Origin: Phocoena phocoena | Taxonomy: Eukaryota > Chordata > Mammalia > Artiodactyla > Phocoenidae | Assembly (NCBI RefSeq): GCF_963924675.1 | Contig: NC_089230.1 | Location: forward strand, 67,268,943 to 67,332,942 | Direction: 5' to 3' | Length of the DNA stretch: 64,000 nucleotides | Part shown: positions 25,551 to 51,894 of the stretch, piece by piece | How the letters are laid out: the number at the start of each line of letters is the position of its first letter | How positions within the stretch are numbered: position 1 is the stretch's first letter | Made by a program: the position numbers and the translations under genes | The notes under the pieces: model-generated | Databases searched by the model: none | What the model was told of the DNA's origin: nothing | What the model saw: the letters and a program-made list of their open reading frames with translations, nothing else

Positions 25551-26289
25551 CCCCTTTAAGTTTTTAAAATGCTAACAAATGAGATTAAAATTCATTTTGA
25601 AGAGACCTGATTTTAAGTCTCTAGTTTCTTGATGTTGGTTCCAATAGTCGGTTCATTTGAAGTTCGGACTAACTTCAAAGGAACTCACTTCTGTTTTTAG
25701 GATTTGAGGGTAGAGGAGAAACTCCTGCCCAAGAAGGGGGCTCTATAAGCTCTTCCCAGAGGAGGATGAGAAGGAAAAGGAGGTCTCTACAGGAACTGCT
25801 TGCATCTGGAGTGACGATAACGTATTAGAGGGAGGTGGGTGAATGTGGCCTGGCAGCACAAGGCCACCATCTGGAGGGACAACAGGGAGTTATTGTTTGG
25901 AAAATTTATTGTGATGTGGTGACTCCTAGTTCAGTGACCAGATCATTCTTGCAACTTCAGCCATCAGCTCCTTTTTTCTTGAGTGTCTGGATCTTTCATC
26001 TACTTCTTTTATTAGGGAAGTATTATTTTATTATTTCCTCCTTCAGGATAGAGTTGGTACTCGTCAGCATTCCATAGGTGTCCGCCAGGCTCTGAATTTT
26101 TGTTGACTCTTTCTCTAGGCTAATATCCTCCAAAGATGACTCAGTTGCTACAGTCCCCCTTTGAACAGTGCCATCCTTGCCAAGGAGCTGACACTTCTCT
26201 TGAATTTGTTATGCCAATGTTTGTGAAATTTCAGCCAGCATTGTGAAAGCAGCATTTCCCATTTCACATGACGCCAGCTTCCAGACAAC

Positions 26290-26640
26290 TAGACAAGTCT
26301 AAACAAATATGAGACCCACTAAAAAGCCGATGACAGGCGCACACACCATGGACTCTGGCTGGAGGCTGCAGAGGGCAGGGCCCGGATTCCCATCATCCAG
26401 CCATGGCTCCACCACCACTGCTTGTGGCTTTCCAAGGATGCCTGAAGCCAAGCTCTGTGGTGGCTTGAAGCCGTTCCATGGCACTGAAGCCCACCACAGA
26501 GCTCTATGGAGTAACCACACCTCTCCCAGGTCACGAAAACTTCTGAGATCCCTCTACTTAACCCCCGCAACATCCCACACTGGCAGCCTAAGCAGGCCAC
26601 AGTGGAGCTGGCCCAGAGAATGGAGAGATCAACTTTAAAA
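26290..26640. other. GC-richer unassigned block
   Basis: The block has long open frames on both strands (26309-26638 plus; 26319-26723 minus), unlike its AT-rich surroundings. No domain is recognised, and a decayed repeat is the likeliest explanation. Confidence 0.35.
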
Positions 26641-26710
26641 AGTTTCTCAAAATTACTGCCCACTACCCCTCTTCTCTTCTTAATTAAGAAAAAATTATGA
26701 AACTTTTTAT

Positions 26711-26822
26711 TTCTCAGCTGCATTGCACAGCATGCGAGATCTTAATTCCCTGACCAGGGATGGAACCCATGCCCCCTGCAGTGGAAGCTCAGAGTCGTAA
26801 CCACTGGACCACCAGGGAAGTC
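26711..26822 (-). mobile_element. CHR-1-like SINE fragment
   Basis: Reverse copy with 'ccctgaccagggatggaacc' ending 'gaccaccagggaagtcc'. Flanks 'tgaaactttttatt' / 'tgaaacatttttatt' form a target duplication. Confidence 0.88.
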
Positions 26823-26852
26823 CTGAAACATTTTTATTAAGGTAAAATATAA

Positions 26853-27150
26853 GGGACTTCCCTGGTGGCACAGTGGTTGAGAATCTGCCTGCCAAGCCAG
26901 GGGACATGGGTTGGATCCCTGGTCCGGGAGAATTCCACATGCCGCAGAGTGGCTAAGTCCGAGCGCCACAACTACTGAGCCTGTGCTCTAGAGCCCGCGA
27001 GCCACAACAACTGAAGCCCACGTGCCTAGAGCCTGTGCTCCACAAGAGAAGCCACCGCAATGAGAAGCCTGCGCACCGCAACTAGAGAAAGCCTGAGCAC
27101 AGCAATGAAGACCCAATGCAGCCAAAAAATAAATTAAAATTAAAAAAAAT
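26853..27150 (+). mobile_element. CHR-type SINE, long form
   Basis: Head 'gggacttccctggtggcaca', tail A-rich and followed by a TA/CA microsatellite (27150-27180). Confidence 0.92.
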
Positions 27151-27560
27151 ATATGTATATATATATATACACACACACACTGTGGTGTATTCATATCGTA
27201 AATGTATATGCTTTGATGACTTTTGACAACTATATACACCTGTATAACCAATATGCCAATGTAGATATAGAACACTTTCATCACCTTCAGAAAGTTCCCT
27301 CATTCCCCCTTCCAGGAGTCCCTACTCCCTAAAGGCAATCATCTCTTTGATTTTTATCGACATATATTAATTTGGACTCTTTCTGAACTTCATACAAATG
27401 GCATCATGCAGAATGTATTCTTTTGTATCTGGATTCTTTTGCTCAACATCATGTGTTTGGGGTTCACCCATGGTGGTCACCCCTTCTTTCGTTCTGAGTC
27501 GAATGCCATTGTACAGGCGCACATGATTGGACATCAGCCCACCCCTCTTGCTCCCCATTC
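27150..27560 (-). mobile_element. L1 3' UTR-type fragment, old
   Basis: Old-L1 text on the minus strand: 'actttcatcaccttcagaaa', 'tacaaatggcatcatgcaga', 'cttttgctcaacatcatgtg'. A TA/CA repeat marks the border with the SINE. Confidence 0.65.
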
Positions 27561-28049
27561 ACTCCACCTCCTCCCAGCCCCCTCCTTTATTTTACTGACT
27601 GAAATACTTTGGGAAAGAAAACTTCCCTCATCAACCATTTGGGTTTCCCTGAGGTATAAATTTGTACAGAAAAGTTAGGCTTAAAAGGTGATCAATTAGA
27701 CTTGCTTTTTAGTGTACGTATGACCTTGCACTCTTACAGATATTTGATATGTTTTAATTCGTTGCAGTTACTATTATTATCAATACTCAAATTATCCCTT
27801 CTTTAGCTAGTATTGTCTTTTGAATCCTTTTGACCGGACCCCAGAAGGCTTTGATGGCTTCTTTCCTTCTGATGTGACAAGTTATTCCGGGTTTATCTTG
27901 TACATTTCCTGCCCCAGACCTGACATTAGGCACTCGTTCAAAGTCATGGCTCCTTTGAGGAGAAAATGATATTTAGAGACCATAGTTTGTGCTCGGGGTG
28001 CTGAGTGCTACTGACTGGTCATTGTTTCTAAGCCTTTTCAGTGAACAAA

Positions 28050-28480
28050 GCTAAGAAATATTATTTAAGTTGAGATATATTTGACATATAACACTGTATT
28101 AGTTTTAGGCATATAACACAATGATTTGATATATGTACATATTGTGAAATGATTATCACAAAAAGTATAGTTAACATGCATTACCACACATAGATACAAA
28201 TTTTTGTTTTCTTATGATGAGAACTTTTAAGATCTACTCTTCTAGCAACTTTCAAATATATAATACAGTATTGTGAACTATATTCACCATGCTGCACATT
28301 ACATCCCCAGGATTTATTTTCTTCTAACTGGAGATTTGTACCTTTTGATCACCTTCACTCATTTTGTTGAGTGAAAATGGTAACCACCAATCTGTTCTCC
28401 GAATCTGTGAGCTCCATTTTTTAAGAACCCATATGTAAGTGAGATCATATACTATTTGTCTTTCTCTATCTGACTTAAGA
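28050..28480 (-). mobile_element. L1 3' end, old
   Basis: Reverse L1M-type 3' UTR: 'gttgagatatatttgacata', 'acattacatccccaggattt', 'aaccaccaatctgttctcc'. Confidence 0.7.
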
Positions 28481-28512
28481 AATATATATATTTTTAAAGA
28501 GAAAACATATCA

Positions 28513-28812
28513 GGGACTTCCCTGGTGGCGCAGTGGTTAAGAATCCACCTGCCAATGCAGAGGACATGGGTTTGATCCCTGGTCCAGGAAGATCCCACAT
28601 GCCACGGAGCAACTAAGCCCATGCGCCACAACTACTGAGCCCATGTGCCACAACTACTGAAGACCGCGTGCCTAAAGCCCAAGCTCCTCAACAAGAGAAA
28701 CCACTGCAATGAGAAGCCCACGCACCGCAACAAAGAGTAGCCCCCTCTCGATGCAACTAGAGAAAGGCTGTGTGCAGCAACAAAGACCCAACGCAAATAA
28801 ATAAATAAAAGA
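28513..28812 (+). mobile_element. CHR-type SINE, long form
   Basis: Head 'gggacttccctggtggcgca', body with 'caactactgagcccatg', tail 'aaataaataaataaaag'. It was inserted next to the end of the old L1. Confidence 0.92.
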
Positions 28813-28879
28813 ATGTACTCCTAGACATATGAAAAAAAGAAAAGAGAGAGAGAAAACTTATCACATGCAAGAACCTTTC

Positions 28880-29430
28880 AACTGATCTGCTTATACCAGT
28901 TTCTACTTCACTACTCCTTCCAACTCATGCTCTGCATTTCTGTCAGAATCATCCTTATGAAACACAGATCTGATCTTCATAATCCCCTGCTTAAAAACTT
29001 GTGATGGAGTCCCATTGCCAGAAGGATTAAGCCAAAGCTCCTTGGCATGGTATACATACAGATCCTCTAAAAATTTGTCTCCTGGTTTCCATTCCAACCT
29101 CTTTAACATTCATTCTTCCCTCTCCCATAGTTCAGCACACCGTACTGCTCCCGCCACACTGTGCCTTTTCTCATCTGGTTCACTTTCTCTGAAACACCCT
29201 GATTTTTCTATTTCTTGGTAAATTTGTATTCATCCTTCAATAAATATCTCAAACATCATTTTCTCTAAAATAAATTGCAGTCTCCTTTCCCTACAGAGGA
29301 CTAATCTGTTTCCATCATATCCTACACAGTATTCCAAATGTCTTTACATAGCACTAATGAAACTATATAATAATGATTTGTTTACATGCATCTCTCTCTA
29401 GCTAGAGTGTCCCCCAAAGTGTTGGGCACT
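28880..29430 (+). mobile_element. L2 fragment
   Basis: L2-like text: 'ctgatcttcataatcccctg', 'agctccttggcatggtatac', then 'ccgccacactgtgccttttc' and the 'aataaatatctcaaa' part. The short open frames here are L2 remnants. Confidence 0.6.
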
Positions 29431-29730
29431 TACCATTAGTGGTACTGTAGATGGTTTTACGTGTTACACTGATATGACGTTAAATATTGAATTGCATAGT
29501 GTGAGAGTTATCCCCTTTTTAATACTTTAGGGAGGAAGTTTTAGTTTTGTGCTTATGGCTTTAACATCTCTCTATTATTGTGTGATTAATTTCCCTTTTT
29601 TAAGAGAGAGCAGGCCTCAAGCTTAAAACTTTGTAGATAACAATAATTGGCTAGAATTTATATATTTCTTCATGATATTTTCTGATGATTACTTTCTGTC
29701 TATGAAACTTTAAAAATGAATATTGATGAG

Positions 29731-29945
29731 TGATTTCCCTGGTGGTCCAGTGGGTAAGACTCTGTGCTCCCAATGCAGGGGGCCTGGGTTCATTCCCTGG
29801 TTGGGGAACTAGATCCCACATGCATGCTGCAACTAAGAAGTCCACATGCCACAACTAAAAAGCCTGCATGCCGCAACTAAAAGATCCCACGTGCCACAAC
29901 AAAGACCTGGCGCAGCCAAAATAAATAAATAAAATATTTTTAAAA
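29731..29945 (+). mobile_element. CHR-1-like SINE
   Basis: 'tttccctggtggtccagtgg', 'ttggggaactagatcccaca', several 'aactaaaa' units, tail 'aaataaataaataaaat'. Confidence 0.9.
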
Positions 29946-30119
29946 AGATAACATGGTCAACACATAAAATCAATTGTATTTCTAGGAAAAATTAATATTG
30001 ATGATAGATTTTTCTTTTAAAATAAAAGTGAGATAAAGAAAAGTAGTAAGCATATAATGGTAACAAAGTGCATCATTATGGCAAAATTCTCGTAGGATAT
30101 GTGAAAATGACTTAACTCT

Positions 30120-30240
30120 GGGAAACACTGGGCTAGGTCCTTCAGAAGCAGGAGGCATAACTTCTATTTTCATCCCCAGTTCCTAGTACTATGTTTAATA
30201 TACAGTAGATCGTCACTAAATATTTGTCAAATTAAGTTAG
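30120..30240 (+). mobile_element. L2 3' end
   Basis: 'catccccagttcctagtact' then 'tcactaaatatttgtcaaat' is an L2 terminus. The region 30241-30955 has nothing recognised. Confidence 0.55.
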
Positions 30241-30959
30241 GAAGAAACACCCACCTCCAACATTTTCAAGATTCAATGTCATTTTGGGGGATATATACCT
30301 AAAGTGAAAGGCCTTCTGTAACTGACTTTTCTGAAAAAGTTAAATAATATCCATTGTTATCATATAAATGACGTTTAGAATGATTTCCTATAGCTACCAT
30401 GGAAGAAATCAAATTCACAAGAGGATACGACCATAGATTCTCCAACTGGGTTGTGTGGAATGAGGTCTTAAAAGCCAACGTTCAGGGGCAATAGAAGAAG
30501 GTTAACAATACATTCTATTCCAATCATCACATCAGTTTTCACCATCAAGGTCATGGTACATTTTAAGGGAGGGTAGACCAGAAGAGCTCTCACTAGAGGT
30601 GAGCTAGCACCATCTGTTGGGGAGTGAGTTCACAGCATAAGATGCTATCAGCTGACTTCATTACTCCGGAATTTATTTCTCCAAAGTACTTTCTTTTCAT
30701 CATACAAATTTCAAGACACTCATGCATACCCAAGTACAATTTAATTTTCAGTCAGGTCTAGTTCTCTACTATGATAGTCAAAAACAAAACTCTTTAATTA
30801 ATCTGATTATAGTGTACTAGTTTTTCATGATTTGACTCTTTAATTACAGACCTGATAATTAGACTACTTTGACCCATTTAAGAAATGGAAAAAAGGTTAG
30901 TAACATTATACAGCCACGTGGATTATAGGTTTGCTGTAGAATAACAAATATGTGTTGCC

Positions 30960-31275
30960 CAAAACAAAAACTCATAGATACAAAGAACAAGTGGGTGGCT
31001 GCCATAGGGTGGTAGAGGGCTGGGCAAATGAAGGAGGTTAAGAGGTACAGACCTCCAGTTATAAAATAAATAAGCAACGGGGATGTAATATACAGCATAA
31101 GGATATGGTCAATAATACTGTAATAACTTTGTGTGGGGACAGATGATTATTAGACTTATTGTGGTGATCATTTCATAATGTATGTAAATGTGAAATCACT
31201 ATATAGTACACCTGAAACTAACATAATGTTGTACATCGACAAAACTTTAAATAAATATATATATATATAAAGCAA
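30960..31275 (+). mobile_element. L1 3' end
   Basis: L1MA-like 3' UTR ending 'cacctgaaactaacataatg' and 'cgacaaaactttaaataaat', then a short (TA)n. Confidence 0.75.
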
Positions 31276-31659
31276 AAAACAAAAATACATCGTTCTTATA
31301 AACCAGCCTTGATTATCTGTGGTTATTAGAAATAGAGGTAGCCTTAAATTTTAAACTTTACAAATAAGCTAGAAACAGTCATTTTCTCCTTTCACACTCC
31401 TTCCCAAAAAATCTATAGGTGAAATCGAGAGGGTAGTGTTTCTCTTGTTTACCATTTGGAATAGATGCTCTAGAGTGACAATAAGGGAAGAGATAGCCAG
31501 CTGAGTGTGTGAAGGCAGGTGGAAAATGAGGGGGAGATCATAAGCGCTTGGATTCTAAATGACAACAAGTGTGTTACCAGCAGTTTCCCCAGAGACAGGG
31601 CTTAGGAGTAAAGTTTCAAACATTAGAAATAAATTCGTATGTGCCTCTATTTTAATTTT

Positions 31660-31885
31660 TTTTTTTTTTTTTTTTTTGCGGTACGCGGGCCTCTCACTGT
31701 TGTGGCCTCTCCCGTTGTGGAGCACAGGCTCCGGACGCGCAGGCTCCGGACGCGCAGGCTCAGCGGCCAAGGCTCACGGGCCCAGCCGCTCCGCGGCATG
31801 TGGGATCCTCCCAGACCGGGGCACGAACCCGTGTCCCCTGCATCGGCAGGCGGACTCTCAACCACTGCGCCACCAGGGAAGCCCC
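31660..31885 (-). mobile_element. CHR-type SINE, short form, at the 3' end of the HMGB3 pseudogene
   Basis: Poly(T), then the reverse body and head, ending 'cgccaccagggaagccc' directly against the acidic-tail codons of the pseudogene. It has a 17-base internal duplication at about 31726-31760. Confidence 0.92.
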
Positions 31886-32560
31886 TTTTTTGATTCATCC
31901 TCCTCCTCCTCCTCTTCGTCCTCGTCTTCTTCATCTTCCTCTTCCACCTTTTTCCGGGCAACTTTAGCAGGACCCTTGGCGCCATCAAACTTCCCTTTAG
32001 ACTTATAGTCTGAGACATCCTTCTCGTATTTCTCCTTCAGCTTCGCTGCCTTTTTGATATATGGCTGCTTCTCGCTGTCACTTAAGTTATTACATATCTC
32101 GCCCAGCTTCTTTGCCACATGTCCAATAGAGATGCCAAGGTTTGTAGATTTGACCTTGGGGCGGAATTCGGAACAGAACAGGAAAAATCCAGACGGTGGC
32201 CTCTTGGGGGCATTCGGGTCCTTCTTCTTCTTGCCTCCCTTAGCTAGTCCGTAATCCTTCATTTCCCGATCATAGAGCACTTTATCTGCCTTTGCCATTT
32301 CATCAAATTTAGACTTCTCTTTCCAAGACATTGTCTTCTACCACTCAGAGCACTTCTTGGAAAATTCTGCAAAATTGTCAGGGACCTCGGGGTTTTTCTT
32401 CTTATGTTCCTCTCTGCACATCTGCACAAAGAAGGCATAAGCAGACATCTTGCCCTTTGGTTTCTTGGGTCACCTTTAGCCATCTTGACTGTATTGTTCG
32501 CTAGTCTGGGCAGCGCAGGGCGTGACGCGTGGCTCAGCGCTCCACAGCTGTGCGCTCCAT
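31886..32560 (-). pseudogene. HMGB3-derived processed pseudogene
   Basis: This is an intronless copy of an HMG-box protein on the minus strand. From 32331 down, the frame reads [14 protein letters not shown], then [19 protein letters not shown] and [20 protein letters not shown] with an acidic tail. The [13 protein letters not shown] linker and PPSGFFLF are HMGB3 features, not HMGB1 or HMGB2. The original start (MAKGDP) is at 32483, but one base is lost at about codon 6. In the parental frame a TAG at 32340-32338 replaces a Trp codon of box A. GC-rich sequence above 32483 to about 32560 looks like retained 5' UTR. A SINE abuts the acidic tail at 31885, so the terminal codons and any 3' UTR are lost or displaced. 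It is not expected to make a functional protein. Confidence 0.9.
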
Positions 32561-32786
32561 AACTTATTTTAAATCAATTCCAGCTACCTTTAAAGTTCAA
32601 GTTTCTAATTGAACCTCCTTCCACAGTTTGTCCCTTTCCTCAAATACTTCTATCAATAGGAACAGGAAAAAAACCTCCTACCTAGTCACTAAGTCTTTTC
32701 AGATATCCCAATAAAAGCTTTTTTTAAACTATAAAGAGCTTTGTAGGGTTTTTCCAATTATAAAAAGTATTTAAAAATAATATGAC

Positions 32787-33100
32787 AGGGGCTTCTCTGG
32801 TGGCACAGTGGTTAAGAATCCGCCTGCCAATGCAGGGGTTCGATCCCTGGTCAGGGAAGATCCCACATGCCATGGAGCAACTAAGCCCACACGCCACAAC
32901 TACTGAACCTGCTCTCTAGAGCCTGTGAGCCACAGCTACTGAGCCCTCGCGCCTAGAGCCCGTGCTCCACAACAAGAGAAACCACTGCAATGAGAAGCCC
33001 GTGCACCGCAACGAAGAGTAAACCCTGCTCACCACAACTAGAGAAAGCCCGAATGCAGCAACGAAAACCCAATGCAGCCAAAAATAATTAAAATAAATTA
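32787..33100 (+). mobile_element. CHR-type SINE, long form
   Basis: Head 'ggggcttctctggtggcaca'; a few bases of the B-box region are missing ('aatgcaggggttcgatccct'). Tail 'aaaataattaaaataaatta'. Confidence 0.9.
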
Positions 33101-33319
33101 ATCTGACAGTACCAAAGGTAAGAAGTGAAAATCAGAGTGTAATGCCTCCACCTAGAAACAATTCTATTTATAAATGAACATACCAATACACATATTTTTA
33201 ACTAAATAGGTTCATGGTTTACACAGAGTCTACTGAATTTTTACTCCACTTAATATGTCAGGGGGGAGGTTTATTAATAACTCTCACCTCCTCCCAAGTC
33301 TCTTTTCTCTGCAAGGTTA

Positions 33320-33795
33320 GTGTAGTGGGTTGAATGGTGGCCCCAGAAAAGACATTACCAAGTCCTGATCTTATTTAGAAAAAGGGTCTTTTCAGATACA
33401 ATTAAGGATCTTGAGATGAGATCATCTTGGATTACCTGGGTGGGCCCTAAATCCAATGATAAGTGTCCTGGGACTTCCCTGGCAGTCCAGTGGTTAAGAC
33501 TCCACACTACCACTTCAGGGGGCTCGGGTTTGAGCCGTGGTGGGGGAACTAAGATCCCGCATGCCACGTGGCACAGCCAAAAAAACCCAAAAAAATTACA
33601 AGTGTCCTCGTAAGACAAAGAGGAGAAAGCCGCATGAAGACAGAAGCAGAGATCGGAGGCACCAGGGACCAGAAGCAAGGAAGGATCCCCCCCAAGTGCC
33701 TTTGGAGAGAGTGTGGCCCTGCCAACACCTGGACTTCAGACTTCTGGCCCCTTGAACTGTGAGAGAGTACGTTTCTATCAGCTTAAACTACTGAG
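33320..33795 (+). mobile_element. MaLR LTR (MLT1-like), split by a SINE
   Basis: 'gtgggttgaatggtggcccc', 'gggtgggccctaaatccaat' and, after the SINE, 'gtcctcgtaagacaaagagg', 'cttgaactgtgagagagta', 'gagtttgtggtaatttgttc'. Joined, it is a near-complete old LTR. Confidence 0.8.
33472..33598 (+). mobile_element. CHR-1-like short SINE inside the MLT1 LTR
   Basis: 'acttccctggcagtccagtg' and 'gggggaactaagatcccgca'. Flanked by 'aagtgtcct' on both sides (33461 and 33600), dating it after the LTR. Confidence 0.92.
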
Positions 33796-33829
33796 TTTGT
33801 GGTAATTTGTTCCAAGAGCCCTAGCAAAC

Positions 33830-34255
33830 CCATATGGTCAGCATTCCAAACTGCCCTATCATACACTCAGCCTGCTCTCCAGCCTCATTTTCCTGTTCTT
33901 CTCCAGCCTGATGCTCCTGTTTGCCTCCTTTCATTTCCTGTATTGCCTCAAAGCCTTTGCACATGCTGTTCCAGTGCATGGATTGCTCCTCTTCATTCTT
34001 CAAATATTTCTCCAACACTCCTCAGGGAAAAGTTCAGTGACCCTCTAGGCCTGCTCACCAAGCCCCATAAGGTACCCTTCTAGAAGCATGTAGCTCTTTT
34101 CATAGCCCTTAGCCTAGTTTGTGTGTTTATTAGTGCCATAATTCGAGTCTGCCTCCTCTGCCAAACTGTAAGCTTCCTGAGAATGGGGGACCCTCCCCCA
34201 CCCCTTATATTCCCAGGCCAGGCCTGAGCTTGCTTTGCCATAGCAATCACTTTTT
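33830..34255 (+). mobile_element. L2 3' part
   Basis: Typical L2 text: 'aagcctttgcacatgctgtt', 'ttcttcaaatatttctccaa', 'gtaagcttcctgagaatggg'. Open frames here are L2 remnants. Confidence 0.75.
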
Positions 34256-34544
34256 GAATGAATGGCCACTATTCCAGAAGCATTTGCCGACTTTGGTAAA
34301 CTCTCACAGCCTTTGAGACCGCTGTGGGCTAGGTAGGGTGACCATATTATTTACCCTCCAAAGCGACCACTCCTGAGAATGAAAAGGGGTGCTACTAACA
34401 ATTACAAGTCACCTGGCTACAGTCCTGGTAACAGGCTGTACTGACCACAGGAGCAAATGTGAAGGCAGGAGGATAACCAGAAGAGGATGGATATGGCATT
34501 TTGGAGAGACGTGAAGAGGCTAATTTAAATTTGCTTAATTGCCT

Positions 34545-34722
34545 CTGCATCCCTCTACACCATGTATGCATTTGTTCATTCTTTTATTGTCTGGTCTTCA
34601 CTCATGGATGTAAGCTCTATGAGGACTGGGACTTGGCCTCTTTTGTTCGTTGCTCTAAAACGCACCTAAAATAGTTCCTGGTGCATAGCAGGTGCTCAAT
34701 AAACACTTGAATGAACGTACTC
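34545..34722 (+). mobile_element. L2 3' end
   Basis: 'gtaagctctatgaggactgg' and 'gcaggtgctcaataaacact' mark a standard L2 terminus, just upstream of the SRSF12 promoter region. Confidence 0.75.
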
Positions 34723-34824
34723 AGAGCTGAACGGCGTATCCTAAATGAATAATGGATGAAGAATCAAAACACATAGAAAAAAATCCTCCCAGTTTGAAAG
34801 CCTAAAGAGTCTCAACACTAAAGG

Positions 34825-35443
34825 GGACGGGGGGGGGGGGGGGGGGGGGCGGAACAATTGCCCCGCCTTGGGCTGAGGATGCAAGAATGAAGGCCCCAGC
34901 GTCCAAGCGGCCGTTGCGCGGTTGAACTCAGCCTTCACCCCGCCCACCCCCCCCCTCGTGACACCCTCCCTCCGGAAGCTCTCTAGCCCCCAGCTCATCC
35001 GCTTCAGCCCCTACAACCGCTCTGGTTCCTGCCCTCCTGTTACACTATGACCCCAGTCGTCTCCTCCCCGAATCCCATTTGACTCCGGGACCCCCGCGCG
35101 ACTCCCTCTCCTGATCCCCTCAACCCCTGGCCTCCTGCGCTGCCCCCTTTTCAGACGCCCTGGAATCCTGGCACGCCGCGTCGCCCCCTCCCCGCACCCC
35201 TATGGGCGTCGGCGTCGGCGCCGCCCCCGCCCCCGCCCCCGCCCCCGCGAGGTCCGCACAGACTGACTCGCGCCGCACAGCGCTTCCCCCGCGCCCGCCT
35301 CTGCGGCTGCGCGCTGGCGGGGCCGAGGCGGAGGGGAGGGGGTCGCGCCGGGGGCCGGCGGAGCTGCTTTGGCTGCGGCGGCAGCAGGAGACGGAGCGAG
35401 CCCGGCGGCCACGGGCAGACCCGGAGGGAACGGAGGAAGCGGT
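34825..35443 (+). promoter_or_regulatory. SRSF12: SRSF12 upstream region: 21-base G run and C-rich hexamer array
   Basis: A run of 21 G occupies 34829-34849. A C run lies near 34947-34956, and four to five CCCCCG-type units lie at 35219-35248, about 200 bases before the ATG. The last resemble clustered Sp1/KLF GC boxes. No TATA box is evident. The 5' UTR and promoter are expected here, but the start site is not determinable. Confidence 0.6.
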
Positions 35444-35444
35444 C

Positions 35445-51829
<16,385 letters not shown>

Positions 51830-51888
51830 ACAGCGACAGAAGAGTGCTACGTAGTATTTAATATGTTATTAAACCTCTCGTTATGTTA

Positions 51889-51894
51889 AATAAA
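51889..51894 (+). terminator. SRSF12: Proximal poly(A) signal candidate of SRSF12
   Basis: AATAAA lies 60 bases after the stop codon. Use of this site would give a very short 3' UTR; further AATAAA motifs at 53314 and 54115 would give longer ones. Confidence 0.45.

Noticed and set aside
31559..32018. Open frames of 120-150 residues with poly-Ser or Arg/Lys-rich ends
   Set aside because: They run through a SINE and the acidic-tail codons of the HMGB3 pseudogene in wrong frames; the apparent Ser/Arg repeats are translated GAG/CTC repeats.
31858..32331. 157-residue HMG-box open frame as a functional gene
   Set aside because: It lacks the first half of box A because of a stop and an upstream frameshift, has no introns, and ends in SINE sequence, so it is a processed pseudogene.
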